Assembly (NCBI RefSeq): GCF_003935375.1
Contig: NZ_RHQM01000009.1
Span: 124,001 to 188,000, forward strand
Origin: Stutzerimonas xanthomarina
GTDB taxonomy: Bacteria > Pseudomonadota > Gammaproteobacteria > Pseudomonadales > Pseudomonadaceae
Reading direction: 5' to 3'
DNA length: 64,000 nucleotides
Shown here in pieces: positions 50,143 through 59,780 of the stretch (within the stretch, counting starts at the first letter, position 1; the number at the start of each line of letters is the position of its first letter). The notes under the pieces were generated by a model. That model saw only the letters and a program-made list of their open reading frames with translations. It ran no database searches and had not been told where the DNA came from. The position numbers and the translations under genes were made by a program.

Positions 50143-52536
50143 CTACTCCTCAAGGGTCCACGCGATCAAGGAATCCCCCAGCTTGGTGCCGAACGAGCCA
50201 TGCCCGCCGGCCATCTGCACCACGTACTGCTTGCCGGTCTTCTCGGACACGTAGGTCATCGGAGTCGCCTGGCCACCGGCAGGCAGGCGGCCCTTCCACA
50301 GTTCCTTACCGGTCTGTAGATCATAGGCGCGCAAATAGTAATCCAGCGTTCCGCTCATAAAGGCCACTCCACCGGCGGTGACGATCGGCCCGCCCAGTGC
50401 TGGCGTACCCACCGGGAAGGGTATGCCCAAGGGCGCACTGTCGCGGCTGGTGCCGTTCTTGTGCATCCAGACCTTCTTCATGCTGCGCAGGTCCAGCGCG
50501 GTGACGAAGCCCCATGGCGGCGTCTGGCACGGCAGGCCGATGACCGACATGAACGGCTCCAGCCGCACCATGTACGGCGCACCCAGGTTGGGCTGCAGGC
50601 CGGTCTCGCCGCCGCCGGTACGTTCATCGGGGTCAACCTCGCTGCGCTTGACCATGGTCGAGATGAAGGCCAGGTAATTCGGCGCGCCGAACAACAGCTG
50701 GCGGCTCGGATCGACCGCCACCGATGGCCAGTTGAAAGTACCCACGTTACCCGGATAGATCAGCGAGCCCTGCTCCGACGGCGGCGTGAAGTCGCCCTCG
50801 TAACGCAGCTTGCGGAACTGGATTCGGCACATCATCTGATCCAGCGGCGTACCGCCCCACATGTCACGCTCGCGCAGCGGTTCTTGCGGGGCGTAGCTGA
50901 CGGCCGATGCGGGTTGGGTCGGCGCGGTGAACTCGCCGTAGTCAGTGCCTTGGGGCACGGGCATCTCTTCCACCGGCACGATCGGCTCGCCGGTACGGCG
51001 GTCGAGGATGTACAGATCGCCACGCTTGGTCGGCTGGATGATGGCCGGCACCTGGCCTTGCGGCCCTTCGATATCCACCAGCGTCGGCTGCGATGGCAGG
51101 TCGCGGTCCCAGAGGTCATGGTGCACGGTCTGGAATTCCCAGCGCACCTGGCCGGTCGCCAGGTCCAGCGCCACCAGGGTGTCGGTGAAACGCTCGGACT
51201 CCGGCGTGCGCGGCTGCGCCCACTGGTCCGGGGTCTGGTTGCCGGTGGGGATGTAGACCAGCCCCAGCGACTCGTCGGCAGTGGCGATGGTCCAGGAGTT
51301 TGGCGTGCTGCGCACGTAGGTTTCGCCGGGTGGCAAGGGCTCTGTGGCGTCCGGGTTACCCGGGTCGAAATTCCATACCAGCTCGCCGCTGCGCACGTCG
51401 TAGGCGCGAATCACGCCGCCGGGTGAATCCACCGCGCCGTTGTCGGTGATCGAGCCGCCGACGATGACCAGCTTCTCGGTCACCACCGGTGGTGAAGTCG
51501 GCAGGTAAACGCCCAAAGCGTCCTCACCGAGTCCAGCCTTCAGATCCACCACGCCGGCATTGCCGAAGTCCTCGCACGGCTTGCCGTCCTCGACATCCAG
51601 CGCGACCAGAGTGCCGTCGTTAGTCGGCAAAAACAGCCTCCGCGCGCAACGCGCTACGGGCTGGTCGGACGGCGCCGTCGCTGCGGGCCCGTAGGCGTTG
51701 GCGTCATGGAAGGCCAGGCCACGGCAGGTCATGTGCTGGTAGTACTCGGCATCGCGGTTGATGCTCGGGTCGAAGCGCCAGCGCTCCTCACCGCTGTCGG
51801 CATCGACGGCGATGGCGATGCTGTGCGGCGTGCAGATGAACAGATTGTCGCCAACCTTCAACGGCGTCACCTGATAGGTGATCTCGCCGGGGTCACCCTC
51901 GCCGGAAAGGTCACCGGTGTGGAACTCCCAGGCCTTTTTCAACTTGCCGACGTTGTCCGGCGTGATCAGATCGGCCGTCGAGTAACGATCGCCGCGGTCG
52001 GAGCCGCCGTAGGCTTTCCATTCGCTGGCAACCCGACCGGCCTGCCCCTCGGGATTCGAGCCCTGCATCTGCGCGTCGCTGAATTCACCCGTGATTGAGT
52101 GGTAATCCTGGGTCAGCGAGTACCCCGCGATCAGCGCGCCGGCCAGCAGCCCCAAGCCGAGCAACCCACTGGCGCCATCACGCCAGACCAGTCGGCCGCC
52201 CACGTAACGATTGATGAACGGCAGAATCAGCCAGAGCCCGAGGATGCACCAGAGGTCGATTCGCGGCGCCAGCTGCCACCAGTCGAAGCTGACTTCGTAC
52301 AGCGTCCACGCCAGCGTCGCCAGCAGTAGCACCGCGTAGAGCCAGATCGCGGCGCGGCGTCGAGCGAACAACAGCCCGGCCACGCCCAGCAGTCCGATGC
52401 CGGCCAGCAGGTAGTACCAGGAGCCACCCAGCATTGCGAGGTAGCCGCCACCGACCGCCATCAGCGCTCCCAGCAGCAGGACCACCACGGCGGTCAGGGT
52501 GATGCGCATGGGCCGCGGCCCGTAATCGATACTCAT
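50143..52536 (-). CDS. gcd: Gcd, membrane-bound PQQ-dependent glucose dehydrogenase
   Basis: 797 aa, normal length. Five N-terminal transmembrane helices (about 10-135) are followed by the periplasmic PQQ propeller (AWEFHTGDLSGEGD, the catalytic Asp-bearing propeller motifs, VTALDLRSMKKVWMHKNGTS near the C-terminus). It oxidises glucose to gluconate in the periplasm and passes electrons to ubiquinone. ATG 52536 has GGAG 9 nt upstream. PQQ biosynthesis genes are not in the window. Confidence 0.95.
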   Translation of the reverse strand: MSIDYGPRPMRITLTAVVVLLLGALMAVGGGYLAMLGGSWYYLLAGIGLLGVAGLLFARRRAAIWLYAVLLLATLAWTLYEVSFDWWQLAPRIDLWCILGLWLILPFINRYVGGRLVWRDGASGLLGLGLLAGALIAGYSLTQDYHSITGEFSDAQMQGSNPEGQAGRVASEWKAYGGSDRGDRYSTADLITPDNVGKLKKAWEFHTGDLSGEGDPGEITYQVTPLKVGDNLFICTPHSIAIAVDADSGEERWRFDPSINRDAEYYQHMTCRGLAFHDANAYGPAATAPSDQPVARCARRLFLPTNDGTLVALDVEDGKPCEDFGNAGVVDLKAGLGEDALGVYLPTSPPVVTEKLVIVGGSITDNGAVDSPGGVIRAYDVRSGELVWNFDPGNPDATEPLPPGETYVRSTPNSWTIATADESLGLVYIPTGNQTPDQWAQPRTPESERFTDTLVALDLATGQVRWEFQTVHHDLWDRDLPSQPTLVDIEGPQGQVPAIIQPTKRGDLYILDRRTGEPIVPVEEMPVPQGTDYGEFTAPTQPASAVSYAPQEPLRERDMWGGTPLDQMMCRIQFRKLRYEGDFTPPSEQGSLIYPGNVGTFNWPSVAVDPSRQLLFGAPNYLAFISTMVKRSEVDPDERTGGGETGLQPNLGAPYMVRLEPFMSVIGLPCQTPPWGFVTALDLRSMKKVWMHKNGTSRDSAPLGIPFPVGTPALGGPIVTAGGVAFMSGTLDYYLRAYDLQTGKELWKGRLPAGGQATPMTYVSEKTGKQYVVQMAGGHGSFGTKLGDSLIAWTLEE

Positions 52537-52570
52537 GCAACGCTCTCCAGCCAATTCATCTTCAAAACAA

Positions 52571-52617
52571 AAAGCAAAAAGCTGGCGAAACTTTCTGACA
52601 CAAAGTCTCGCCAGCTT
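52571..52617 (-). terminator. Rho-independent terminator after fruA
   Basis: AAGCTGGCGA (52579-52588) pairs with TCGCCAGCTT (52608-52617), extended inwards by ACTTT/AAAGT. On the minus strand T-rich runs (TTTTTGCTTTTTG) follow the stem. Confidence 0.85.
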
Positions 52618-52665
52618 GTAGTGGATACGATAGGCGGGGCTTTAGTTCAGCCGTTTTGCGACTGC

Positions 52666-54402
52666 TTACGCCGTCGCCCCGACACTGAGCGGCTGCGTTT
52701 CAGGCCGCTTGATTACTGCGTAGATCACCCCGGTTACCAAGCTGCCGGCGAGGATTGCAGCCAGATACAACAGCGCGTGATTGATGGCGTTGGGGATCAG
52801 CATCACGAACAGCCCGCCATGGGGCGCCAGCAGCTTTGCGCCGAAGGCCATGGACAGCGCGCCGGTCAGCGCACCACCGGCGATGCTGGCCGGAATCACC
52901 CGCAACGGGTCTTTCGCAGCGAACGGAATCGCGCCTTCGGAAATGAAGCAGCAGCCCAGCACCAGCGCGGCCTTGCCAGCTTCGCGCTCGGTCTGGGCGA
53001 ACTTGCGCCGGGCGATCAGAGTGGCAATGCCCATGCCGATTGGCGGCACCATCCCCGCCGCCATGGTGGCGGCCATCGGCGCGTAACTCTGGGACGCGAG
53101 TAGCCCGACGGAGAAGGCATAAGCGGCCTTGTTCACCGGTCCGCCGAGGTCGACGCACATCATGGTGCCGAGCAGCAGCCCGAGCAGGATGGCGTTGGAG
53201 GTGCCCATGGTGTCGAGGAATTCGGTCAGCCCGGCGAGCAGCTGCGCCACCGGCGTGCCGACCACGTAAATCATCACCAGGCCGGTAACCAGGCTCGCCA
53301 ACAACGGAATGATCAGGATCGGCTTGAGCGATTCGATACTCCCTGGCAAGGGAATCCAGCGGCTGACAGCCTTGGCCGCGTAACCGGCGACGAAGCCGGC
53401 AATGATGCCGCCGATAAAGCCCGCCCCCAGCGTGCCAGCCAGCAGCCCACCGATCATCCCCGGCGCCAGTCCTGGGCGATCAGCGATGGAATAGGCGATG
53501 TATCCCGCCAGCAGCGGCACCATCAACTGGAAGGCCGTTTCGCCACCGATCTTCATCAGCGCGGCGGCCAGCGTGCCCTCCTCCTTGAACGCTTCGATGC
53601 CGAAGACGAACGACAGCGCGATCAGCAAACCGCCCGCCACCACCATCGGCAGCATGTAGGACACGCCGGTCAGCAGGTGCTTGTAGACGCCAGCCTTCTC
53701 GCCCTTCTGTTCACCACTTGCGCTGGCAGCGGCGCCTCCAGCGAGCACCGCGCCTTCTTCCAGCGCGCGATCCAGGGTCGCATCGGGTTGCTTGAGGGCG
53801 ACGCCAGTACCGCAGCGAAATACGCGCTTGCCGGCGAAACGGGTGACATCCACCTCGATATCCGCAGCCAGCAGCACCACGTCGGCCTCTTCGATGGCCT
53901 GGGCTTCGAGCACATTGCGCGCCCCCACCGAGCCGCGGGTTTCAACCTGCAGGTCGTAACCCTTGCGGATCGCCGCCTGCTGCAGGGCTTCAGCGGCCAT
54001 GAAGGTGTGTGCCACGCCGGTCGGACAGGCGGTGATGGCCACCAGCTTGGGCTTGCCACTCGTATGCGCCGCATCCGCTTCATCAGCCTGCTGCAGCTCG
54101 CTGGCAGTGTCAGCGGCGCTGCGCAGGAAGGCTTCAGGGTCGAGCAACGCCTCGGATGGCGTGGATTGAGCGACGCGCTTGCCGATGAAGCGTTGCAGCG
54201 AGAGCGGCCCGGTCTTCACCACGACCACCAGATCGGCATTCGCAATCTGTGCCGGGGTCAGCGGCGAACCGATGGCTTTGGGATCGTGGACTTCCACGGC
54301 GGTCGACCAGCCCAGGCGATGGGCAGCCGCTTCGAGCAGGCGTGAAGTCAGCACGCTAGTGACCATTCCGTTGGGGCAGGCCGTGACGATGAGAAGATTC
54401 AT
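52666..54402 (-). CDS. fruA: FruA, fructose PTS EIIB'BC permease
   Basis: 578 aa. Two EIIB-like domains at the N-terminus: the first has C9 (VTACPNGM), the second the phosphorylated C126 (ITACPTGVAH). A linker rich in Ala/Gly follows at about 225, then the membrane EIIC (about 240-570). It imports fructose as fructose-1-phosphate, using phosphate from FruB. It is the last gene of the fruBKA operon, followed by a terminator. Confidence 0.95.
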   Translation of the reverse strand: MNLLIVTACPNGMVTSVLTSRLLEAAAHRLGWSTAVEVHDPKAIGSPLTPAQIANADLVVVVKTGPLSLQRFIGKRVAQSTPSEALLDPEAFLRSAADTASELQQADEADAAHTSGKPKLVAITACPTGVAHTFMAAEALQQAAIRKGYDLQVETRGSVGARNVLEAQAIEEADVVLLAADIEVDVTRFAGKRVFRCGTGVALKQPDATLDRALEEGAVLAGGAAASASGEQKGEKAGVYKHLLTGVSYMLPMVVAGGLLIALSFVFGIEAFKEEGTLAAALMKIGGETAFQLMVPLLAGYIAYSIADRPGLAPGMIGGLLAGTLGAGFIGGIIAGFVAGYAAKAVSRWIPLPGSIESLKPILIIPLLASLVTGLVMIYVVGTPVAQLLAGLTEFLDTMGTSNAILLGLLLGTMMCVDLGGPVNKAAYAFSVGLLASQSYAPMAATMAAGMVPPIGMGIATLIARRKFAQTEREAGKAALVLGCCFISEGAIPFAAKDPLRVIPASIAGGALTGALSMAFGAKLLAPHGGLFVMLIPNAINHALLYLAAILAGSLVTGVIYAVIKRPETQPLSVGATA

Positions 54403-54422
54403 TCCTTCACCTCTTGTTCGAA

Positions 54423-55361
54423 TTATTGGCTGAGCGACTGCAGGCGCACCGCAGCTTCAAGCTCCGCAAGTTCAGCCGTGTCGGTGATGCCGAACCCAAC
54501 CTGCCCGACCGCCTGCGCGGCGATGGCCGTGGCCTGTGTGAGGGTGCGCTCGGCCGGCCAGCCTTGCAGCAGGCCGTGAAGCATCCCGGCAAGCAGCGAG
54601 TCGCCTGCACCGACGGTGCTGACGACCCGAACCCTGGGCGGATTTGCATGCAGTGCCGCGCCTGGTGAAAACCAGCTGACACCGTCAGCGCCCTGCGAAA
54701 CCACCACGTGCTCGATGCCTTCACCTTGCAGCCGCCGCGCTTCGGCAACCAGCGCCGACGACCCGATGAGCTCAACGCCACGGGCCTCGGCCAGTTCCTC
54801 CTCGTTGGGCTTGATCAGCCACGGCCGGGTCGCCAGCCCGTCACGCAATGCGGCGCCACTGGTATCCAGCGCCACCCGCATGCCGAGCGCTTTGAGCGTA
54901 TTCAGCATCTCCACGAACCACTGACTGTCGATGCCACGCGGCAAGCTGCCGGCGACGACCACGAGGTCATGAGCGGGCGCCAGCCGCTGGAGGCGCGTCA
55001 GCAGCTCCGTGCAGTGCGCCTCGCTCACCGTCAGCCCTGGGCCGTTGATGTCGGTGACCTGCCCGTCCGCTTCGGCGAGTTTGATGTTGCTGCGGGTATC
55101 GCCCGGCACGCGGACGAATTCGTCGGCAAATCCACGCGCGGCGAACAACTGCTCGAAGGCCAGAGGATTGCCCTCGCCGAGAAAGCCGGTGACGGTCAGC
55201 TGATGGCCGAGGTCGGCCAGCACCTGCGCGACGTTGAGCCCCTTACCGGCGGCATGCACCTGCAGGCTTTCGCTGCGATTGACTTCGCCCAGGCGCAGCG
55301 CGGGCAGCTGCACGGTCAGGTCCAGGGCCGGGTTGAGGGTGACGGTCAGCACGCGAGCCAT
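54423..55361 (-). CDS. fruK: FruK, 1-phosphofructokinase
   Basis: 312 aa PfkB-family sugar kinase. PfkB signatures are AGKGLNVAQVLADLG near 38 and VSTVGAGDSLLAGMLHG near 245, with catalytic D in GAGD. It converts fructose-1-phosphate to fructose-1,6-bisphosphate. Its ATG overlaps the fruB stop (ATGA); fruA follows after a 20-bp gap. Confidence 0.96.
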   Translation of the reverse strand: MARVLTVTLNPALDLTVQLPALRLGEVNRSESLQVHAAGKGLNVAQVLADLGHQLTVTGFLGEGNPLAFEQLFAARGFADEFVRVPGDTRSNIKLAEADGQVTDINGPGLTVSEAHCTELLTRLQRLAPAHDLVVVAGSLPRGIDSQWFVEMLNTLKALGMRVALDTSGAALRDGLATRPWLIKPNEEELAEARGVELIGSSALVAEARRLQGEGIEHVVVSQGADGVSWFSPGAALHANPPRVRVVSTVGAGDSLLAGMLHGLLQGWPAERTLTQATAIAAQAVGQVGFGITDTAELAELEAAVRLQSLSQ

Positions 55362-58237
55362 CAGCAGTGCTCCCCGACGAAGGCGCGGACTTCATGGGCG
55401 CCGGGCAGCATCAGCGCTTGCTGAGCCAACCTCTGGCACGCGGCGAAATCCAGCTCGCGGACCCGCGCCTTCACCAAGGCGATGCTGCGCGCCGACACGC
55501 TCAGCTCATCCACGCCCAGGCCCACCAGCATCGGCACCGCCAATGCATCAGCGGCCAGCTCGCCACAAACGCCCACCCACTTGCCGTGCGCGTGAGCGGC
55601 CTCGACGGTCATGCCGATCAAACGCAACACCGCCGGGTGCAAGCCGTCGGCCTGGCCGGAGAGCGTCGGATGCCCGCGGTCGATGGCCAGGGTGTATTGC
55701 GTCAGGTCATTGGTGCCGATGCTGAAGAAGTCGACTTCCTGCGCCAGCACCGGCGCGATCAAAGCTGCTGAGGGGATCTCGATCATAATGCCGACCTGCA
55801 GATCAGCTACCGGCAGCTCAACGCGCAGGCGATCGACCATGGCCTTGGCCGCGCGCCATTCATCAATGTTGCCGACCATGGGGAACATGATCCGCAGCGG
55901 GCGGCCATCGGCCGAAGCGAGCAAGGCACGCAGCTGGGTTTCAAGGATGTCCGGGCGTTGCAAACTCAGGCGAATGCCACGCACGCCGAGGAAGGGGTTT
56001 TCCTCGGCAGGCATCGGCCAGTACGGCAGCGGTTTGTCCCCGCCGACATCCAGCGTGCGCACCACCAAAGGGCGCCCTTCGAGGGCTTCCAGCACGCGGC
56101 GGTACTCGGCCTCCTGGGTAGCCTGATCCGGCGCCTGGGAATGGTTCATGAACACCAGCTCGGTACGCAGCAGGCCAATGCCTTCGGCGCCCATCGCCAC
56201 CGCTTCCAGAGTTTCGCCGGCAGCGCCGATGTTGGCAGCGATCTCTACCGGATGGCCGTCGCGGGTGATGGCCGGCTCCAGGCGACGCTCATTTGCCAGG
56301 CGCTTGCGCTCCTCGCGGGTGGCGCGCTCGTTGCAGGCCTGGTCCAGCTGCGCATCGGTTGGGGCGACCAGCAGTTCACCGCGCTCGCCGTCAAGCAGCA
56401 GCAAGGTGTTTGGCGCTAGCCCAAGCACACCCGGCCCAGCACCGACTATCGCCGGAATGCCCAGCGCGCGGGCGATGATGGCGCTGTGCGAAGTGGCGCC
56501 GCCGCCAGCGGTAAGAATGCCTGCGACCCGCTGGGCATTGAGCGTGGCGACGTCCGAAGGCGCCACCTCGTCCATCACCAGGATGTAGGGCTCATCTGGG
56601 GCCTGATCGGCTTCCACACCAGTCAGGCAGGCCAGCACGCGACGCCCGACGTCACGCAAATCGGCCGCACGTTCGGCCAGCAGCTTGTCGTGGAGCGCCT
56701 CCTGCTGCTGCGCCGCAGTTTCGATTTCCTCCATCCAGGCCGCTTCGGCGCTCAGTCCCTTTTGCAGCCGAACCTGCACTTCCTCGCGCAACGCCGGGTC
56801 CTTGAGCATGGCCTGATGGGTGGTGAAGATGTCGCGGATGCTGGCGACCTGACTCTCATCGATCAGCGTGCCGATCTCCGCATGGACCTTGTCCAGCGCC
56901 GCATCCAGCCGCTGCAGTTCGATCACCGGAGACTGGCCGCGCTTGGGGTAGTCGATCACCTGCGGCTTGCGTACCAGGACCGGACCGATGGCGATGCCGG
57001 GCGCGGCGGCGATGCCGATGACCTGCTCGCCGGCCCGCAAGACGGGCACGTCCTGGGCTGCCTCATTCAGTTGCACGGCCCCCTGCTCCGCCGGCGCCCC
57101 GCCGGCCGGCAGCGGCTCGATTTCCTCGCCCAGCCCTTCCTCCACCGCGCGGACCAGCGCCGGCAACGCATCGTCGGCGATCGAGGGCTCGGCGATGAAC
57201 TCCAGCATCTGGCCGCGATGCGAGCCCATCGCCAGCAATTTGCTCAAACTCTTGGCCGATACCCCGGCGCTCTCACTGCCAGCCAGCCGCACACGGATTT
57301 CTCCATCGAAGGCCTGAGCGATTTCGGTCAGTACCTTGGCCGGACGCGCATGCAAGCCATGGGCGTTAGCCAGTGTCACCTGGGCACTAGGCCAGTCTGC
57401 AGCCACTTCTCCGCCCAGGGCTTCGAGCACTGTGCGACTGGACGTCGCCTGACTCAGCTCCTGCCCGCGGCCTTCGATCAGCAGGTTGCACAGGCGCTCG
57501 AGCATCGCCCGATGCGCTTCGCCCAGGCTGGCCAGCACGAAAAGACCGTTGAGGGGCTGGCCTTGGTGTTCAAGATTCGACGCCGGCGTAACGAACGCCA
57601 GTCCAGGGCGCTGCACCGCCTGCTCGCTGCTGAGCCACCAGAGGCCATCACCCAGCGGCAACGCCTGGCCAAGCGGCAGACTGGCGTTGAAACCCGGCTC
57701 CACGCACTGCGCGCGCTTGAGCAGCTTGACGCCCTGCCAGGCCAGCTCGTCGAAATCATCCGCAGCGACACCCAGCGAGACCAGCTCGCCATCCAGCGCC
57801 AGTGCCTGCGGTGCGCCCTGCAGCAAGTCGATGATGGTTTCGGGACTTTCGGCTTTTTGCAGCGCCTCGCTCAGATCGCCTTCACCCAATGCTCGGGTCA
57901 GCAGCTGTAGAAGGCGCAGGTGTTCGTCGGAACGCGCAGCGATACCGATGGCCAGATACACCAGCTGGCCGCTGCCCCAGTCGACGCCGGCCGGAAAATG
58001 CAGCAGCCGCACGCCGGTGGTGAACACCTGATCGCGGGTTTCCGGCGTGCCATGGGGAATCGCAAGGCCCTGACCGAGAAAGGTCGAGCCCTGCGCTTCA
58101 CGCGCACGCAGCCCGTCCAGATAACCCGGCGCGACCAGCCCATCGGCGACCAGAACTTCACCCAGCAGGGCCAGCGCCGCTGGCTTGTCCGCCGCGGCCT
58201 GATGCATGTGGATGTGCTGTGCATTCAACTCAAGCAT
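55361..58237 (-). CDS. fruB: FruB, multiphosphoryl transfer protein (EIIA-HPr-EI)
   Basis: 958 aa fusion. EIIA-Fru has H62 (LAIPHGTPETRD); an HPr domain has H296 (NAHGLHARPAK); the EI domain (from about 405) has H584 (GGATSHSAIIA) and the PEP-binding C-terminal barrel. It takes phosphate from PEP and hands it to FruA. The only complete sugar PTS phosphorelay in the window; the nitrogen PTS uses separate proteins. ATG 58237 has AGGAG 7 nt upstream. It is divergent from fruR with a FruR-type operator between. Confidence 0.96.
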   Translation of the reverse strand: MLELNAQHIHMHQAAADKPAALALLGEVLVADGLVAPGYLDGLRAREAQGSTFLGQGLAIPHGTPETRDQVFTTGVRLLHFPAGVDWGSGQLVYLAIGIAARSDEHLRLLQLLTRALGEGDLSEALQKAESPETIIDLLQGAPQALALDGELVSLGVAADDFDELAWQGVKLLKRAQCVEPGFNASLPLGQALPLGDGLWWLSSEQAVQRPGLAFVTPASNLEHQGQPLNGLFVLASLGEAHRAMLERLCNLLIEGRGQELSQATSSRTVLEALGGEVAADWPSAQVTLANAHGLHARPAKVLTEIAQAFDGEIRVRLAGSESAGVSAKSLSKLLAMGSHRGQMLEFIAEPSIADDALPALVRAVEEGLGEEIEPLPAGGAPAEQGAVQLNEAAQDVPVLRAGEQVIGIAAAPGIAIGPVLVRKPQVIDYPKRGQSPVIELQRLDAALDKVHAEIGTLIDESQVASIRDIFTTHQAMLKDPALREEVQVRLQKGLSAEAAWMEEIETAAQQQEALHDKLLAERAADLRDVGRRVLACLTGVEADQAPDEPYILVMDEVAPSDVATLNAQRVAGILTAGGGATSHSAIIARALGIPAIVGAGPGVLGLAPNTLLLLDGERGELLVAPTDAQLDQACNERATREERKRLANERRLEPAITRDGHPVEIAANIGAAGETLEAVAMGAEGIGLLRTELVFMNHSQAPDQATQEAEYRRVLEALEGRPLVVRTLDVGGDKPLPYWPMPAEENPFLGVRGIRLSLQRPDILETQLRALLASADGRPLRIMFPMVGNIDEWRAAKAMVDRLRVELPVADLQVGIMIEIPSAALIAPVLAQEVDFFSIGTNDLTQYTLAIDRGHPTLSGQADGLHPAVLRLIGMTVEAAHAHGKWVGVCGELAADALAVPMLVGLGVDELSVSARSIALVKARVRELDFAACQRLAQQALMLPGAHEVRAFVGEHC

Positions 58238-58330
58238 GGAGAACTCCTGCGGGGACTCGCGATTGTTGTGGCCGACGGTCGCGCCGGCTTTGCCCGAATC
58301 CTGGGCTGGCGCTTCAGACAGAAACACTGC

Positions 58331-58342
58331 TGAAACGTTTCA
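58331..58342. promoter_or_regulatory. FruR/Cra-type operator
   Basis: Perfect 12-bp palindrome TGAAACGTTTCA, in the fruB-fruR gap. It matches the Cra/FruR consensus (TGAAWCG core; P. putida Cra operator TTAAACGTTTCA, recalled). Binding by the adjacent LacI-family FruR, relieved by fructose-1-phosphate, is the obvious model. Confidence 0.85.
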
Positions 58343-58418
58343 CCTAAGGCTGGCACATTACGCAATATTGGGTAATTCTAGAAGCCCGAGTTCATACCAC
58401 CCGTCTCAGGACCCTCTG

Positions 58419-59408
58419 TTGAAACTGACCGACATCGCCCGCCTCGCCAACGTTTCGGTAACCACCGCCAGCTATGTGCTCAATGGCAAGGCCGCGCAGC
58501 GCCGTATCAGCGCGGCCACGGTCGAGCGGGTGATGGCCGTGGCCGAACAGCAGGGCTTTCAGCTCGACCAGCAGGCGGCGGGTCTGCGTCGCGGGCAGTC
58601 GCGCACCCTCGGCTTCATCGTTCCGGATCTGGAAAACCCCAGCTACGCACGTCTGGCCAAACTGCTCGAGCAGCGCGCGCGGCAGCGCGGCTACCAGCTG
58701 CTGATCGCCGGCACCGACGACGAGCCGGACACCGAGCGCCAGGTCATCCAGCTGCTGCGCTCGCGCCGCTGCGATGCGCTGATCGTCGCCAGCTGCCTAC
58801 CAGCCGACGACCAGAGCTATCGCAAGGTGCAGGCGGCTGGCACGCCGGTGATCGCCCTCGACCGTGCGCTGGACGCCGAGCACTTCTGCTCGGTGGTCAG
58901 CGATGATTGTGAAGCGGCCGCCCTGCTTACCCGCTCGCTGGCAGTTCCGGCCGCCGCCCATATCGCCCTGATCAGCGCACGCCCGGCATTGCCCATCAGT
59001 CAGCAGCGCGAGGAAGGTTTCCGCCAGGCACTGTCGCAGCACAGCGGTCAGGTCAGCATCCTGCAGGCCGAACAGTTCAGCCGTGCGTGCGGCCGTGAAC
59101 AGATGCTCGCCCTGCTCGACCGCGGCCCGCTGCCCGATGCGCTGATCACCACCGCCTACGTCTTGCTCGAAGGCGTCTTCGATGCGCTGCGCGAGCGGAA
59201 CCTGCTGTGGCCAGAGCAGCTGCGACTGGCGACCTTTGGTGACGCGCAGTTGCTGGATTTCCTGCCGATCCGGGTCAATGCGATTTCCCAGCAGCACGAG
59301 CAGATCGCCGAGCAAACCCTGGAACAGGCAATCCGCGCCATAGAGCAGGGCGATTACCGTCCCGGCGTGATCGCCATCGAACGTGAGCTGAAAGTGCGCC
59401 GCGGCTGA
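58419..59408 (+). CDS. fruR: FruR (Cra-like), LacI-family fructose-operon regulator
   Basis: 329 aa. LacI HTH at residues 1-50 (LTDIARLANVSVTTASYVLN) followed by a periplasmic-binding-like ligand domain. It starts at TTG 58419 with AGGA 8 nt upstream; no ATG gives a proper N-terminus. It faces away from fruB with a TGAAACGTTTCA site in between, so it most likely represses fruBKA and perhaps itself until fructose-1-phosphate binds. Confidence 0.93.
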   Translation: MKLTDIARLANVSVTTASYVLNGKAAQRRISAATVERVMAVAEQQGFQLDQQAAGLRRGQSRTLGFIVPDLENPSYARLAKLLEQRARQRGYQLLIAGTDDEPDTERQVIQLLRSRRCDALIVASCLPADDQSYRKVQAAGTPVIALDRALDAEHFCSVVSDDCEAAALLTRSLAVPAAAHIALISARPALPISQQREEGFRQALSQHSGQVSILQAEQFSRACGREQMLALLDRGPLPDALITTAYVLLEGVFDALRERNLLWPEQLRLATFGDAQLLDFLPIRVNAISQQHEQIAEQTLEQAIRAIEQGDYRPGVIAIERELKVRRG

Positions 59409-59474
59409 CGCCCCTTGCGGGCGCTGCCGCACTGGCGGAAGCTTGTCGTCTTTCGAACACGCCCACCCTCCCAG

Positions 59475-59780
59475 ATGAACATCGAACAGATCACCCAACG
59501 CCTGCACGCCATCCGCGACCAGAACGACTGGCAGCGCTTTCACAGCCCAAAGAACCTCGCCATGGCCGCCAGCGTGGAAATGGCCGAGCTGGTGGAAATC
59601 TTCCAATGGCAGACCGAGGACGAATCGCGCCAGCTCTCGGCCGACAAGCTCGCACACGCTGGCCAGGAAGTCGGCGACATCCTCATGTACCTGCTGCTGA
59701 TGTGCAGCGAGTTGGGCATCGACATGGAACAGTCGCTGCTGGCGAAGCTGGCCGACAACGAGCGGCGGTTCGCCCGATGA
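59475..59780 (+). CDS. MazG-like nucleotide pyrophosphohydrolase
   Basis: 101 aa, single-domain MazG/RS21-C6 type. The metal-binding E-x-x-E...E-x-x-D motif is E35, E38, E65 and D68. It probably hydrolyses non-canonical dNTPs. ATG 59475 (MNIEQITQRL) is the family start. It overlaps the next gene (ATGA). Confidence 0.87.
   Translation: MNIEQITQRLHAIRDQNDWQRFHSPKNLAMAASVEMAELVEIFQWQTEDESRQLSADKLAHAGQEVGDILMYLLLMCSELGIDMEQSLLAKLADNERRFAR

Noticed and set aside
58351..58370. A -24/-12 sigma-54 promoter (TGGCAC...GC) upstream of fruR
   Set aside because: The spacing between GG and GC is 8, not 10, so it does not fit the sigma-54 consensus.
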